Assembly: GCA_963700375.1 (NCBI GenBank)
Contig: CAVOXF010000003.1
Span: forward strand, 124,001 to 188,000
Direction of reading: 5' to 3'
Source of the DNA: JAHEEL01 sp963700375
Lineage (GTDB): Bacteria > Actinomycetota > Acidimicrobiia > Spongiisociales > UBA5794
Length of the DNA stretch: 64,000 nt
The position numbers and the translations under genes were made by a program. The notes below the pieces were generated by a model. It was not told where the DNA came from. It did not search any database and saw only the letters and a program-made list of their open reading frames with translations. Below, piece by piece: positions 15,565 to 24,244 of the stretch (its first letter is position 1; every line of letters begins with the position of its first letter).

Positions 15565-17127
15565 CTAGGCGGGCGTGATTCCCTGCAAGTCGGCGGGTAC
15601 TTCAACCGTGCAACGACCGCTGTCGATCATCACCTGCTGCTGCTTCGCTGCGATGTAGTCGAGGACACTCTGCGCGTCCTTGTACTGCCCGGCGGCGAAG
15701 CCGTTGTAGGCCTCCTGCTGGATCGCGAGGAGTTCCGCGTACTCCGGCAAGTGCCAGAAGTCACGGGACTTGCCGTCGCCGAGCATCTCCTTGAAGGACC
15801 GGGCGTAGGCGGCGCTGTCTTCGAAACCGTCGGCGTTGACGCCTTCGGCCGACCATGGCAACCCGCCCTGCTCGATGAACTTCGCCTGCGTCTCGGGAAG
15901 GTACCACCACTTGAGGAAGTCGATGGAGACCCGCATGTGATCGTCGTCGTTGTAGGCATTGACCACCCACGGCTGGCCGCCCATGGCGCCGATGGAGTCT
16001 CCCTCGGGCATGAGCGGATGGCGGCCGACGAGCGTCTTGCCCGCCAGCTCGCCCTCGGCGCCCTCCATGAAGAGGCCGACCGCGTTCCACTGCAGGGCGG
16101 CAAAGACCTGACCCTGGTTGAACAGATCGATCAGGTTGCCGATGCCAAACGCTTCGGCCCCAGGCGGCTGGTACTTCATCAGGCTGACGAAGTACTCGAG
16201 CGCCTGAGCATGCTCCGGCGTGTTGAGGACGCCGACCATTTCGAAGGTCTCGGGGTTCCAGATGTCACCGGTCGCGTAGGCGAACGGATGGTAGGCGCAG
16301 GAGAAGAAGTCATACTCCTTCGAGTACTGCGCCGCGAGTCCGTAGACGCCTTCATCGGGCTTCGTGAAGAACGCGAAGAGATCCTCGTACTGAACGATCG
16401 TCAGCGGCGCAACCTCGTCGTACGTCGTCGGCATCTTCCAGCCGTACTCCGCCTCAAACGCGGCCTGATTGTCCGGATCCTGAAGCCAGTCGAGGCGCAT
16501 GAAGATGCCCTGGGTGTCTGGCATCTGCGGGAAGCCCCACCGAATGCCGGACCCGTCCGGGTACACCTGGTACGTATCGCGCACGAGATCCGAGTAGGGC
16601 TCGATGTCGAGTTCCGGATTGATCTTCATGATCTCGTCGGCGTTGACGATCCAACCCGGCTCCGACAGGGCGCCGAGCCACTGGCTATCGGAAACGATGA
16701 CGTTGTACTCCTGCGAACCGGCCGCCAACGACGGAGCGATCTTCTGATACAACTCGGCGAACGGTGCGGCGGTCTGGGTGACCGTGGTGTCGTAGCCGTA
16801 CTTCTCCTTGGCGTAGGCCGCGAACTCCGGGTACAGGTCGATTGGGATCTGGCTCGGCGGCCACCCGGCCAGCGTTGCGAGGCCCATGGCAATCGTCTTG
16901 CCCTGCATGTTCGTGTCGTTGCTACCGGCCAGCGGTGTATCGGCAGCGGTGTCACCGCCACCTGCCGCGGTCGTGTCGCTGGACTCGTCATCGGCGCCGC
17001 ATGCCGCGAGGAGGGTGGCCAATCCGAGGCCGGCACCGCCGGCAAGGACGCCCCGGCGGCTGACGACGAACTGTCGCTCAACCTTCTGTCCCAACGTCTC
17101 TTGGTCTGGGTTCTTCTTGCTGGTCAT
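15565..17127 (-). CDS. ABC importer substrate-binding lipoprotein (GlpV-like)
   Basis: A 520-residue extracellular solute-binding protein. The N-terminus has a twin-arginine motif (SRRGVLAGG) and a lipobox ending in LLAAC, so it is probably exported folded by Tat and lipid-anchored. The mature part starts with a Gly/Ala/Thr-rich spacer and then resembles the large polyol-binding proteins of the GlpV group. The ATG at 17127 is set by a GGGAGA site 6 nt upstream. It heads the importer operon. Its leader holds several TGCAC half-sites that match the dhaK operator. The ligand is probably glycerol, a tetritol or a related polyol. The tat genes lie immediately upstream. Confidence 0.88.
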   Translation of the reverse strand: MTSKKNPDQETLGQKVERQFVVSRRGVLAGGAGLGLATLLAACGADDESSDTTAAGGGDTAADTPLAGSNDTNMQGKTIAMGLATLAGWPPSQIPIDLYPEFAAYAKEKYGYDTTVTQTAAPFAELYQKIAPSLAAGSQEYNVIVSDSQWLGALSEPGWIVNADEIMKINPELDIEPYSDLVRDTYQVYPDGSGIRWGFPQMPDTQGIFMRLDWLQDPDNQAAFEAEYGWKMPTTYDEVAPLTIVQYEDLFAFFTKPDEGVYGLAAQYSKEYDFFSCAYHPFAYATGDIWNPETFEMVGVLNTPEHAQALEYFVSLMKYQPPGAEAFGIGNLIDLFNQGQVFAALQWNAVGLFMEGAEGELAGKTLVGRHPLMPEGDSIGAMGGQPWVVNAYNDDDHMRVSIDFLKWWYLPETQAKFIEQGGLPWSAEGVNADGFEDSAAYARSFKEMLGDGKSRDFWHLPEYAELLAIQQEAYNGFAAGQYKDAQSVLDYIAAKQQQVMIDSGRCTVEVPADLQGITPA

Positions 17128-17224
17128 CAACAATCTCCCATCTGCCCACCCGGTGGAGTGGGTCTCCGACATTGCCTGATCTCGTTCTCCTGCGACGCCG
17201 ACTCCGCGATCGAGTCGGTCGCGC

Positions 17225-17266
17225 CTGCACATTCGTGCAGCCCCGCACAGATATGCACGACTGCAC
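17225..17266. promoter_or_regulatory. Cluster of TGCAC operator half-sites before the importer operon
   Basis: CTGCAC-attc-GTGCAG (17225-17240) is a perfect inverted repeat. Two more TGCAC half-sites follow at 17254-17258 and 17262-17266. The stretch CAGATATGCAC (17248-17258) is identical to the core of the operator at 1573-1602. The cluster lies in the presumed 5' leader of the binding-protein gene, downstream of the promoter at 17339-17369. A bound repressor would block elongation there. Confidence 0.6.
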
Positions 17267-17338
17267 TGCGGCACCCTAATCGGATGACACCGGGACCTCC
17301 AACTCAGATCGGTGTTCGCCGCCTCGGGTGCTCGCACG

Positions 17339-17369
17339 AGCATAATCGATAATCGAGAAGGCATGTCAA
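17339..17369 (-). promoter_or_regulatory. Candidate promoter of the importer operon
   Basis: On the minus strand a perfect -35 TTGACA (17369-17364) is followed by the -10-like TATGCT (17344-17339) at 19-nt spacing, with the alternative GATTAT at 16 nt. The spacing is not ideal. This is the only strong -35 in the 364-bp gap between tatC and the binding-protein gene. The remainder of 17128-17491 holds the half-site cluster and no gene. Confidence 0.5.
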
Positions 17370-17491
17370 ACCTCCGGCCGATGGCCGAATCGCCCACGCG
17401 ATCGTGCAACGAGTACCCGCCTCGACGATCCGCTGCGGTTTCGATCGGACCACCACCCGGAAGCGCTGGCCCGAGACCAACGCGCCGGATG

Positions 17492-18211
17492 TCAACGGCG
17501 CAGTATCAACCGGATCGCCAGGATCGTCAGTTCGTAGAGGATATACAGCGGCGCCGACAGCAGCATCAGGGTCATCGGATCACCGGAGGGCGTGATGAAG
17601 GCGGCGGCGACCAGGATGATCAGCAACGCCCACCGCCGATTGCTCCTCAGCGCCTTGCTCGAGACCACGCCGATGGCCGCGGCGCCGAAGAGGAAGACCG
17701 GGAATTCGAACGCAATCCCGAAGGCGAGGATGAACCGCATCGCGAACTTCAGATAGAAGTCCGCACCGATGATCGGAGTCAATGCATCGCCGCCGAACTC
17801 GAGCAGGAACCCGAGACCCCGTTCGAGCGCGACGTAGCCAACGCCGATGCCGATGGCGAAAAGGGAGACGAACACCGCTGTGACCGGATAGGCCCAGCGC
17901 TTCTCGTTCGGGTTGAGCGCAGGCGAGATGAACCGCCACGACTGATAGATGATTACCGGCGAAGCGAGGAGTGCGCCGCCGAACATGCTCAACCGCATGA
18001 CGGTCGAGAATGCCTCGGTCGGTCTGAAGAAGGCGAGTTGCCCGTCCGGCACCGCGATCTGGTAGGGCCTCGCGAGGAGGTCGAGGATCTGTTCGTTGAA
18101 GATGAAGGCGATCACCGTGCCGATCGCGACCGCGGCAACCGCCTTCACCACGCGCGAGCGCAGTTCTTGGAGGTGAGCCATCAGGGGCATGGCAGGATGC
18201 TCGGAAGTCAC
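17492..18211 (-). CDS. tatC: Twin-arginine translocase subunit TatC
   Basis: The 239-residue integral membrane receptor for twin-arginine signal peptides, with six predicted transmembrane helices. Conserved TatC features are visible: the HLQELRSRVVK N-terminus, SPALNPNEKRWAYP in the first cytoplasmic loop, and FGIAFEFPV with the conserved Phe/Glu pair. The start overlaps the stop of the TatA/B gene in an ATGA, so the two are coupled. The next gene downstream encodes a protein with a twin-arginine signal, a probable client. Confidence 0.93.
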   Translation of the reverse strand: MTSEHPAMPLMAHLQELRSRVVKAVAAVAIGTVIAFIFNEQILDLLARPYQIAVPDGQLAFFRPTEAFSTVMRLSMFGGALLASPVIIYQSWRFISPALNPNEKRWAYPVTAVFVSLFAIGIGVGYVALERGLGFLLEFGGDALTPIIGADFYLKFAMRFILAFGIAFEFPVFLFGAAAIGVVSSKALRSNRRWALLIILVAAAFITPSGDPMTLMLLSAPLYILYELTILAIRLILRR

Positions 18212-18645
18212 GACGCCTCTTCGTCGAGTGATGCTTCCGGGCCCTCGTCGTCCGTAGGATCTTGCGCTACCACCTCCGCCACAGCATCAACAACCGGCGC
18301 CTCGTCCTCCGCCTCGGCGACCTTTCCCGTGTCGGACCTCTGCTTGAGGATGTCCCTCGGGTTCAGACTCACTTCCGGGATGTCGAGGGACATGCCCGCA
18401 ACGGAGGACGCGGCGCTCCTCATCTGACCCATCGTCGAGTCGTACTCGCTCTTGAGATCCTTCATGGGTGCGGCGATGTCTTTGAACTCGTCCCCGTAGG
18501 ATTCGGTGACCAACTTCGACATCTCGCGCGCCTTCGCAAGCAGTTCGCCGGCCTTGCGGGAGATCTCCGGGAGGCGGTGGGGGCCGAAAACGATCAGCGC
18601 GACCAGCACAATGACAAAGATTTCACCGGCGCCGATACTTCCCAT
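18208..18645 (-). CDS. Twin-arginine translocase subunit TatA/TatB-like
   Basis: A 145-residue protein with one N-terminal transmembrane helix (GAGEIFVIVLVALIVFGPHR), the FGPHRLPEI hinge, an amphipathic helix and an acidic C-terminal tail. The Glu in the first helix and the length favour TatB, but TatA and TatB are hard to tell apart in Actinobacteria. With TatC it forms the receptor/pore complex. It lies 137 nt downstream of map and is probably read with the ribosomal cluster or from its own promoter. Confidence 0.88.
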   Translation of the reverse strand: MGSIGAGEIFVIVLVALIVFGPHRLPEISRKAGELLAKAREMSKLVTESYGDEFKDIAAPMKDLKSEYDSTMGQMRSAASSVAGMSLDIPEVSLNPRDILKQRSDTGKVAEAEDEAPVVDAVAEVVAQDPTDDEGPEASLDEEAS

Positions 18646-18782
18646 GGTCGGAATAGTAGGCCTGCCGATGGTGTGTGCTCCGGCCTGGCCCCGCCGACAC
18701 TCCCTGAGCCGTCGGCCTCCTCGTGACCGCCCGGGCTACCGCGGTCCGGTTCGCCTCGCCGTCGCCAATCACGAGCCGCCGG

Positions 18783-19559
18783 CTAGAGATGCAGCGGTTC
18801 GGGGAGGGTCGACACGACCGGGCCGTCTTCGGTGATCAGCACCGTGTGCTCGAAGTGAGCCGAGACCGCCCCGTCGGCGGTGACCACCGTCCAACCGTCG
18901 TCGAGCACGACCGTCTCGGCCGTGCCGAGGTTGAACATCGGTTCGATCGCGAGCGCCATGCCGGCCTTGATCTTCAGGCCCTTGCCCGCCACGCCGTAGT
19001 TGGGCACGTTCGGCGCCTCGTGCATCTGGCGGCCGATCCCGTGCCCGATGTACTCGCGAACGACGCCGTATCCGTGGGGCTTGGCGGTGTCCTCGATCGC
19101 CGAGCCGATGTCGCCGAGGCGGTTCCCGTGTCGGGCAAGCTTCAAACCGTTCCACAGCGCCTCTTCGGTGACCTTGATCAACTGCCGGACGTTGTCCGGA
19201 ACGTCACCGATGGTCATCGTGAATGCGGCATCGCCATGCCAGCCTTCGTAGATGGCTCCGGCATCGATGGAGATCACATCTCCGGAGCGCAGCGTGTAGC
19301 CATCCGGGATTCCGTGGACGATTGCCGAGTTCGGGGAGGTACAGATCGTCGCCGGAAAGCCGTGATACCCGAGGAACGACGACCGGCATCCTCGATCGCG
19401 GACCACCTCCGCGGCGAGCGCATCGAGTTCCCGGGTCGTGACCCCCGGGGCGGCGGCCTGTCTCACGACCCGATGCATCGCCGCGACGCATTGTCCGGCG
19501 ATCTCCATCTTGGCGAAGTCATCCGGCCTCTTCTTCGAGATGATCTTCGCCCCGACCAT
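18783..19559 (-). CDS. map: Methionine aminopeptidase, type I
   Basis: Removes the initiator Met from nascent proteins; 258 residues. The metal ligands are visible in the expected order: Asp in SIDAGAIYEGW, Asp in WHGDAAFT, His in GHGIGRQMHEAP, Glu in AIEPMFNLG and Glu in AHFEHTVL. A conserved His is present in GYHGFPATIC. The ATG at 19559 shares its A with the adk stop (TAATG), so translation is coupled. Earlier in-frame starts at 19577 and beyond lie inside adk and are less likely. The location after secY-adk is the classical spc operon position. Confidence 0.95.
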   Translation of the reverse strand: MVGAKIISKKRPDDFAKMEIAGQCVAAMHRVVRQAAAPGVTTRELDALAAEVVRDRGCRSSFLGYHGFPATICTSPNSAIVHGIPDGYTLRSGDVISIDAGAIYEGWHGDAAFTMTIGDVPDNVRQLIKVTEEALWNGLKLARHGNRLGDIGSAIEDTAKPHGYGVVREYIGHGIGRQMHEAPNVPNYGVAGKGLKIKAGMALAIEPMFNLGTAETVVLDDGWTVVTADGAVSAHFEHTVLITEDGPVVSTLPEPLHL

Positions 19560-20116
19560 TAGGAAGCCAACTCGCACGCGACGCGGCAGTAGATGTCCTC
19601 GATCGAGCCTGAACCGTCGACGCGACGGACGCGGTCGCCGTAGTAGGCGATCAGCGGCTCGGTCTCTTCGTGGAACACCTGAAGTCGATGACGGATCGTC
19701 TCGTCGTTGTCGTCGCTGCGGCCCTCGATCTCGGCACGCTTGAGCAATCGACCAACGACCTCGTCGTCATCGACCGAGAGGTAGATGACGGTTCCGAGGG
19801 CGTCCTCTCCGACGGCTTCGGTCAGGGTCTCGGCCTGGCGGAGGTTGCGAGGGAAGCCATCGAGGAGGTAGCCACCAGCCGCGTCGTCTTGCGACAGGCG
19901 CTCCTTGACGAGCGCCACCACCAGGTCATCGGGCACGAGGTCACCCGCCGCCATGAATGCCGAAGCGCGATTTCCGAGTTCGCTCCCGGACGCGAGTGCC
20001 TCGCGAAGCATGTCTCCGGTCGAGACGTGCGGAATCCCAAGCGCCCGCGTGACCAGCTTTGCCTGTGTCCCCTTGCCACCCCCAGGCGGCCCGAGGAACA
20101 GAAGACGTCTACCCAT
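19559..20116 (-). CDS. adk: Adenylate kinase
   Basis: Interconverts AMP + ATP and 2 ADP; 185 residues. The P-loop GPPGGGKGT (9-17) and the NMP-binding STGDMLR and LLDGFPRN segments are present. The LID is short (RAEIEGRSDDNDETIRHRL), the compact form common in Actinobacteria. The start is ATG 20116 with AGGAG 5 nt upstream; the longer frame to 21307 is antiparallel noise over secY. A gap of 224 nt separates it from secY. That gap holds several GGTGACC direct repeats (about 20280-20305) and no gene. Confidence 0.95.
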   Translation of the reverse strand: MGRRLLFLGPPGGGKGTQAKLVTRALGIPHVSTGDMLREALASGSELGNRASAFMAAGDLVPDDLVVALVKERLSQDDAAGGYLLDGFPRNLRQAETLTEAVGEDALGTVIYLSVDDDEVVGRLLKRAEIEGRSDDNDETIRHRLQVFHEETEPLIAYYGDRVRRVDGSGSIEDIYCRVACELAS

Positions 20117-20340
20117 TGCTACTCCTGGTTGAAGAGACCCACAGATTACCGGTCGGCGTGTTCCGTTGATTCGCGGCCGGATCGAGGCGCCGGTCACCAG
20201 GACGAAGAGGGAGGACCCCGGTCTCGGCCGCACGACCCTGCGGTTCTCGTTGGCAGCTGGTAGCTGGTGGCCGGCAGCCGACGACTTCGGCCGGTGACCG
20301 GTGACCGGTGGCTCGCGACTGAGCGAGATGCCCCCGGCGC

Positions 20341-21648
20341 CTAGGTCAAGAAACCCTCGTAGTTCCTCATCATCAGCTGCGACTCGATCTGCTTCGTGGT
20401 CTCGAGTGCGACACCCGCCACGATGATGATCGATACGCCGGACAACCCGACCGGTACGTTCCAGATGTACCCGAGGATGGACGGCAGAACCGTGACCACG
20501 GCGAGATACAACGCACCCGGCAGCGTGATCCGGCTGAGGACGTACTGCAGGTAGTTGACCGTTGCTCGGCCGGGACGGATCCCGGGGATGAACCCGCCCT
20601 GGCGCTGGATCATGTCGGCCTGGCGCTCCGGATCGAACTGGATCGCCGTGTAGAAGTACGTGAAGAACACGACGAGCAATGCCAGCACGAAGATGTACCA
20701 GAGGCTCGGAGAGAACCCACCACCACTCGACGACAGCAGGTTGGTGTCGATCCAGTTCCTGACGGTGGCACCCCAGCCCGTCGGCGGCAGCACCGAGGCG
20801 ATGAGCGCCGGGAAGTACATGATCGACGTGGCGAAGATCACGGGGATCACGCCCGCCATGTTGACCTTGAGCGGGATGTAGGTGGACTGGCCACCCATGA
20901 CCTTGCGGCCACGCACCCGCTTCGAGAACTGCACCGGAATGCGGCGCTGCCCCTGCTCGATGTAGATGATCCCGATGGTCAGCAGCACCATCGCTCCGAC
21001 GATGACGACAAACTGGTAGGTCTGCGAGTTGGCGTTCAGGATCGCCAACTGAGACGGGATCTGCGAGATGATCGAGACGAAGATCAGAAGCGACATTCCG
21101 TTGCCGATCCCGCGCTGGGTGATCAGCTCGCCGAACCACATGAGCAGCGCCGTACCGGCCGTCATGGTGATGACGATGATGATCACGTTGCGCGGTGTGT
21201 AGTCCGGGATCAGGTCGATGCCGCCGGTCAACTGACCGGAGTGGAATAGGAACGAGAAGCCCGTCGATTGCAGCAGCGCCAGGATGACCGTGAGATACCT
21301 GGTCCACTGAGTAATGACCTTCCGCCCGCTCTCGCCTTCCTCCTGGAGGGCTTGGAGTTTCGGGATGACCACGGCGAGGAGCTGCAGGATGATCGACGCC
21401 GTGATGTACGGCATGATCCCCAGGGCGAAGACCGACAACCGCGTCAGCGCACCACCAGAGAACAGGTTCAGCAGGCCGACGAACCCGGAGGTTGTGGCGG
21501 CGTCGGTGAACTCCTTGATGGCGTTCAGGTCCACACCCGGCACCGGGACGGTGGTCCCGAAGCGGTAGAGGACGAAGATGAACAGCGTGAAGAGGATCTT
21601 GTTCCGTAGATCGTGAATCCGGAACGCATTCCTGAAGGCGGTCAGCAT
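20341..21648 (-). CDS. secY: Protein translocase channel SecY
   Basis: The 435-residue core of the Sec protein-conducting channel, with ten transmembrane segments. Family landmarks include the N-terminal helix FRIHDLRNKILFTLFIF, the plug region after TTVPVPGVD, the cytoplasmic loop GQRRIPVQFSKRVRG and the loop GGFIPGIRPGRAT. It works with SecE (here frameshifted at 51675-51957). It lies downstream of rplO, 57 nt away, at its usual place. Confidence 0.97.
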   Translation of the reverse strand: MLTAFRNAFRIHDLRNKILFTLFIFVLYRFGTTVPVPGVDLNAIKEFTDAATTSGFVGLLNLFSGGALTRLSVFALGIMPYITASIILQLLAVVIPKLQALQEEGESGRKVITQWTRYLTVILALLQSTGFSFLFHSGQLTGGIDLIPDYTPRNVIIIVITMTAGTALLMWFGELITQRGIGNGMSLLIFVSIISQIPSQLAILNANSQTYQFVVIVGAMVLLTIGIIYIEQGQRRIPVQFSKRVRGRKVMGGQSTYIPLKVNMAGVIPVIFATSIMYFPALIASVLPPTGWGATVRNWIDTNLLSSSGGGFSPSLWYIFVLALLVVFFTYFYTAIQFDPERQADMIQRQGGFIPGIRPGRATVNYLQYVLSRITLPGALYLAVVTVLPSILGYIWNVPVGLSGVSIIIVAGVALETTKQIESQLMMRNYEGFLT

Positions 21649-21705
21649 GTGATTCGGGTGCTCCTCTTGCCAGCGGTTGGCACGGTAGTCAGGATCGGGT
21701 GACGA

Positions 21706-22146
21706 CTAGTCCTCGATGACCTCTACCGAGCCGCCCGCGGCCTTGATCTTGTCTACGGCTCCGAGACTGAACGCATGAGCTTTGATAGTCAACGCGCGGT
21801 CGATGTCGCCCTCGCCGAGGACCTTCACCTTCCCGCGATGCTTCACGAGACCCAGGTCGCGCAGATCGTTTGCCGTCACCGTTGATCCGGCATCGAACGA
21901 GTTGAGCCGCTCGACGTTTATGACCGTGTACTCGACCCGGTTCGGATTGCGGAAGCCGCGCAGTTTCGGCATCCGCCGCTGAAGCGGCATCTGGCCACCT
22001 TCGAAGCCGCGACGCACCTTGCTGCGGGCCTTCAGGCCCTTCGTGCCGCGACCGGCGGTCTTGCCCCGCCGACCGGCCTCACCGCGTCCGACGCGGATCT
22101 TGCGCTTCCTCGACCCTTCAGCCGGCCGGAGATGATGCAGCTTCAT
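21706..22146 (-). CDS. rplO: 50S ribosomal protein L15
   Basis: 146 residues, normal length. The N-terminus MKLHHLRPAEGSRKRKIRVG and the Gly/Lys/Arg-rich stretch RGEAGRRGKTAGRGTKG are typical. L15 is a late-assembly protein of the large subunit. It overlaps rpmD in an ATGA and precedes secY. Confidence 0.97.
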   Translation of the reverse strand: MKLHHLRPAEGSRKRKIRVGRGEAGRRGKTAGRGTKGLKARSKVRRGFEGGQMPLQRRMPKLRGFRNPNRVEYTVINVERLNSFDAGSTVTANDLRDLGLVKHRGKVKVLGEGDIDRALTIKAHAFSLGAVDKIKAAGGSVEVIED

Positions 22147-22328
22147 CCAACTTCCTCCACTTCGAGGAGGTGCTGCGCACGGAATACCATGCCGCGCACG
22201 TCCGGTGTGTCGGGCCGCAAGGTCGTGCTGTTGATCTTGCGCAGCCCCAAACTCTCAACGGTTGCACGCACCTTCGGCTTCTCGCCGATCGTGCTGCGCA
22301 CCAACGTGATCTTCAGATTCTCGGCCAT
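22143..22328 (-). CDS. rpmD: 50S ribosomal protein L30
   Basis: 61 residues, matching the short bacterial L30: LKITLVRSTIGEKPKVRATV and the GLRKINSTTLRPDTP motif. It overlaps the rpsE stop by one base (TGATG) and the rplO start by four bases. Confidence 0.95.
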   Translation of the reverse strand: MAENLKITLVRSTIGEKPKVRATVESLGLRKINSTTLRPDTPDVRGMVFRAQHLLEVEEVG

Positions 22329-22945
22329 CAGCTTCCGCCTTCGGTCTTCATGAGTTCGGCCGATCGATAGGCTGCAAGCAACGCCGGCGGGAACAGTTCT
22401 TCAGGGCGCTTGCCCCTTGCCTTGGCGACCGCATCGGGACGTTGCTGGGCCTGGAGTGCGTTCACGGTCGCCTTTGCAACGTTCACGTGGGTCGGTGACC
22501 CTAGTGACTTGGAGAGCACGTCGCTGATCCCGGCGGCCTCCAGGATCTGACGAACCGCGCCTCCGGCGATGACACCGGTACCGGGAGCGGCAGGCTTGAG
22601 CAGGACGCGGGATGCGCTCTGCTCGCCGATCACCTCATGGATGATCGTCTGACCGGCCATCGGCACGTCGAACATGTTCTTCCGTGCGATCTCCATGCCC
22701 TTCTGGATGGCCATCGGAACTTCCTTGGCTTTGCCGTATCCGATCCCCACCTTCCCGTTGCCGTTCCCGACCGTCACGAGGGCCGTGAACGAGAACCGGC
22801 GACCACCCTTGACGACCTTGGCCACGCGATTGATCGCGATGACTCTCTCGTCGAACTCCGGCTCGCGACGCTCCCGGCGGTCCCGGTTGCGATCCCTGCG
22901 GTCGTTTCGACCTGCGTTGTCCCGTGTGTTATCTCGTGTCGTCAT
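22328..22945 (-). CDS. rpsE: 30S ribosomal protein S5
   Basis: 205 residues. The double-stranded-RNA-binding segment ERVIAINRVAKVVKGGRRF and the loop GNGNGKVGIGYGKAKEVP mark S5, a fidelity protein of the small subunit. The N-terminus has an unusual Arg/Asp/Asn-rich extension of about 30 residues. The ATG at 22945 has TAGGAG 4 nt upstream, formed partly from the rplR stop codon. A longer frame to 23164 overlaps rplR and is rejected. Confidence 0.96.
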   Translation of the reverse strand: MTTRDNTRDNAGRNDRRDRNRDRRERREPEFDERVIAINRVAKVVKGGRRFSFTALVTVGNGNGKVGIGYGKAKEVPMAIQKGMEIARKNMFDVPMAGQTIIHEVIGEQSASRVLLKPAAPGTGVIAGGAVRQILEAAGISDVLSKSLGSPTHVNVAKATVNALQAQQRPDAVAKARGKRPEELFPPALLAAYRSAELMKTEGGS

Positions 22946-22952
22946 GGCGCTC

Positions 22953-23306
22953 CTAGAACTCCAGCCCGGTTGTGCGGGCTCCGTCGGCCAGCGCCTTGAC
23001 GCGCCCGTGGTAGGCGAACCCACCGCGGTCGAAGACCACCTCGTCGATTCCCGCTTCCTTGGCGCGGGAGCCAACCAGCTTCCCCACTTCGGTCGCAGTC
23101 TCGACGTTGAGCGTCTTCTTGGCGAGCTTGCCCTCCCGTGAGGAGGCTGAAGCCACGGTGACACCCTGATCGTCGTCGATGATCTGTGCGTAGATGTAGC
23201 GATTGCTGCGGAACACCGCGAGTCGGGGCCGCGTGGCGGTGCCGTGCACCTTCTTGCGGACCCGGAAGTGACGGCGCCGGCGCGCGTCTGTGCGTGAACC
23301 TCTCAT
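22953..23306 (-). CDS. rplR: 50S ribosomal protein L18
   Basis: 117 residues. The core VHGTATRPRLAVFRSNRYIY and the C-terminal FDRGGFAYHGRVKALADGAR are diagnostic. L18 brings 5S rRNA into the large subunit with L5. Its start codon overlaps the rplF stop. Confidence 0.96.
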   Translation of the reverse strand: MRGSRTDARRRRHFRVRKKVHGTATRPRLAVFRSNRYIYAQIIDDDQGVTVASASSREGKLAKKTLNVETATEVGKLVGSRAKEAGIDEVVFDRGGFAYHGRVKALADGARTTGLEF

Positions 23307-23845
23307 CAGGCAGCCCCTGCTTTCCCGGCCTTGCGGCGTACGTGCTCGTCGACGTAGCGAATGCCCTTGCCCTTGTAGGGCTCCGGCGGCCGAACGGCGC
23401 GGATGTTGGCCGCCACCTGACCGACGAGTTGCTTGTCGATCCCGCTGATGATGAACTTCGTTGGCTCGGGGACCTCGAAGGTGATCCCCTCCGGAGCCTC
23501 GATCTCGACGGGATGTGAGTATCCAACCTGGAGTTCGAGCGTGTTGCCCTTCAGCGCGCCGCGATACCCGACCCCGACAGCCTGGAGTTCCTTGGTATAT
23601 CCGGCAGACACGCCGAGCACCATATTGGCGATCAGGGCGCGGTAGAGCCCGTGCAAGGCGCGGACCTCACGGTCGTCGTTGGCCCTGATGACGGTGACCA
23701 CGCCGTCTTCGATCGACAGGCTGACGCGCGGGTCGATCTCCTGGGTGAGTGAACCCTTCGGTCCTTTGACGGAGACGACGTTGTCTTCGGACGTCACTTC
23801 GACACCCGATGGCAGCTCGATTGGTGCTTTTCCGATGCGACTCAT
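23306..23845 (-). CDS. rplF: 50S ribosomal protein L6
   Basis: 179 residues. It starts MSRIGKAPIELPSGVEV and ends with the conserved EPYKGKGIRYVDEHVRRKAG. L6 sits near the factor-binding site. The ATG at 23845 lies one base after the rpsH stop. Confidence 0.97.
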   Translation of the reverse strand: MSRIGKAPIELPSGVEVTSEDNVVSVKGPKGSLTQEIDPRVSLSIEDGVVTVIRANDDREVRALHGLYRALIANMVLGVSAGYTKELQAVGVGYRGALKGNTLELQVGYSHPVEIEAPEGITFEVPEPTKFIISGIDKQLVGQVAANIRAVRPPEPYKGKGIRYVDEHVRRKAGKAGAA

Positions 23846-23846
23846 A

Positions 23847-24242
23847 TCACCAGACCTCGCAGAGCACTTCGCCGCCGACCTTGCGCCGGCGAGCCTCACG
23901 ATCGGTCATCACGCCATCGGACGTCGAGACGATCGCTACTCCGATGCCGCCGCGCACGCGGGGCACGCTGGTCGCGCTCTTGTAGACGCGCCGCCCGGGC
24001 TTCGAGACCCGTTGCAGACCGGCGAGGACCGGCTTGCGGTCCGAGCCGTAGCGGAGACGAACGGTGAGTTCCTTCCCGACGCGAGCGTCGTCGACCTTGT
24101 ACCCGTCGATGAACCCCTCTTCCGAGAGGATGCGGGCGATCTCTTCCTTCAGCTTTGAAGACGGCATTCTCGTCTCCGGATGCAGTGCGGTATTCGCGTT
24201 GCGGATCCGGGTGAGCATGTCGGCAATGGGATCGGACTGCAT
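23847..24242 (-). CDS. rpsH: 30S ribosomal protein S8
   Basis: 131 residues. The DPIADMLTRIRNANTA start and the C-terminal TSDGVMTDREARRRKVGGEV are diagnostic. S8 binds central-domain 16S rRNA and in some bacteria represses the spc operon. ATG 24242 is preferred by family length, but a GTG at 24251, with AAAGG 4 nt before it, is a real alternative that would overlap rpsN. Confidence 0.95.
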   Translation of the reverse strand: MQSDPIADMLTRIRNANTALHPETRMPSSKLKEEIARILSEEGFIDGYKVDDARVGKELTVRLRYGSDRKPVLAGLQRVSKPGRRVYKSATSVPRVRGGIGVAIVSTSDGVMTDREARRRKVGGEVLCEVW

Positions 24243-24244
24243 GA

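Noticed and set aside
15493..17352. 619-residue plus-strand frame opposite the binding-protein gene
   Set aside because: The minus-strand protein has a signal peptide, lipobox and clear family features; the plus frame is a shadow.
20250..20310. GGTGACC direct repeats and AGCTGGT repeats upstream of adk as a possible regulatory array
   Set aside because: They are short and imperfect and could arise by slippage; no promoter or operator logic could be assigned.
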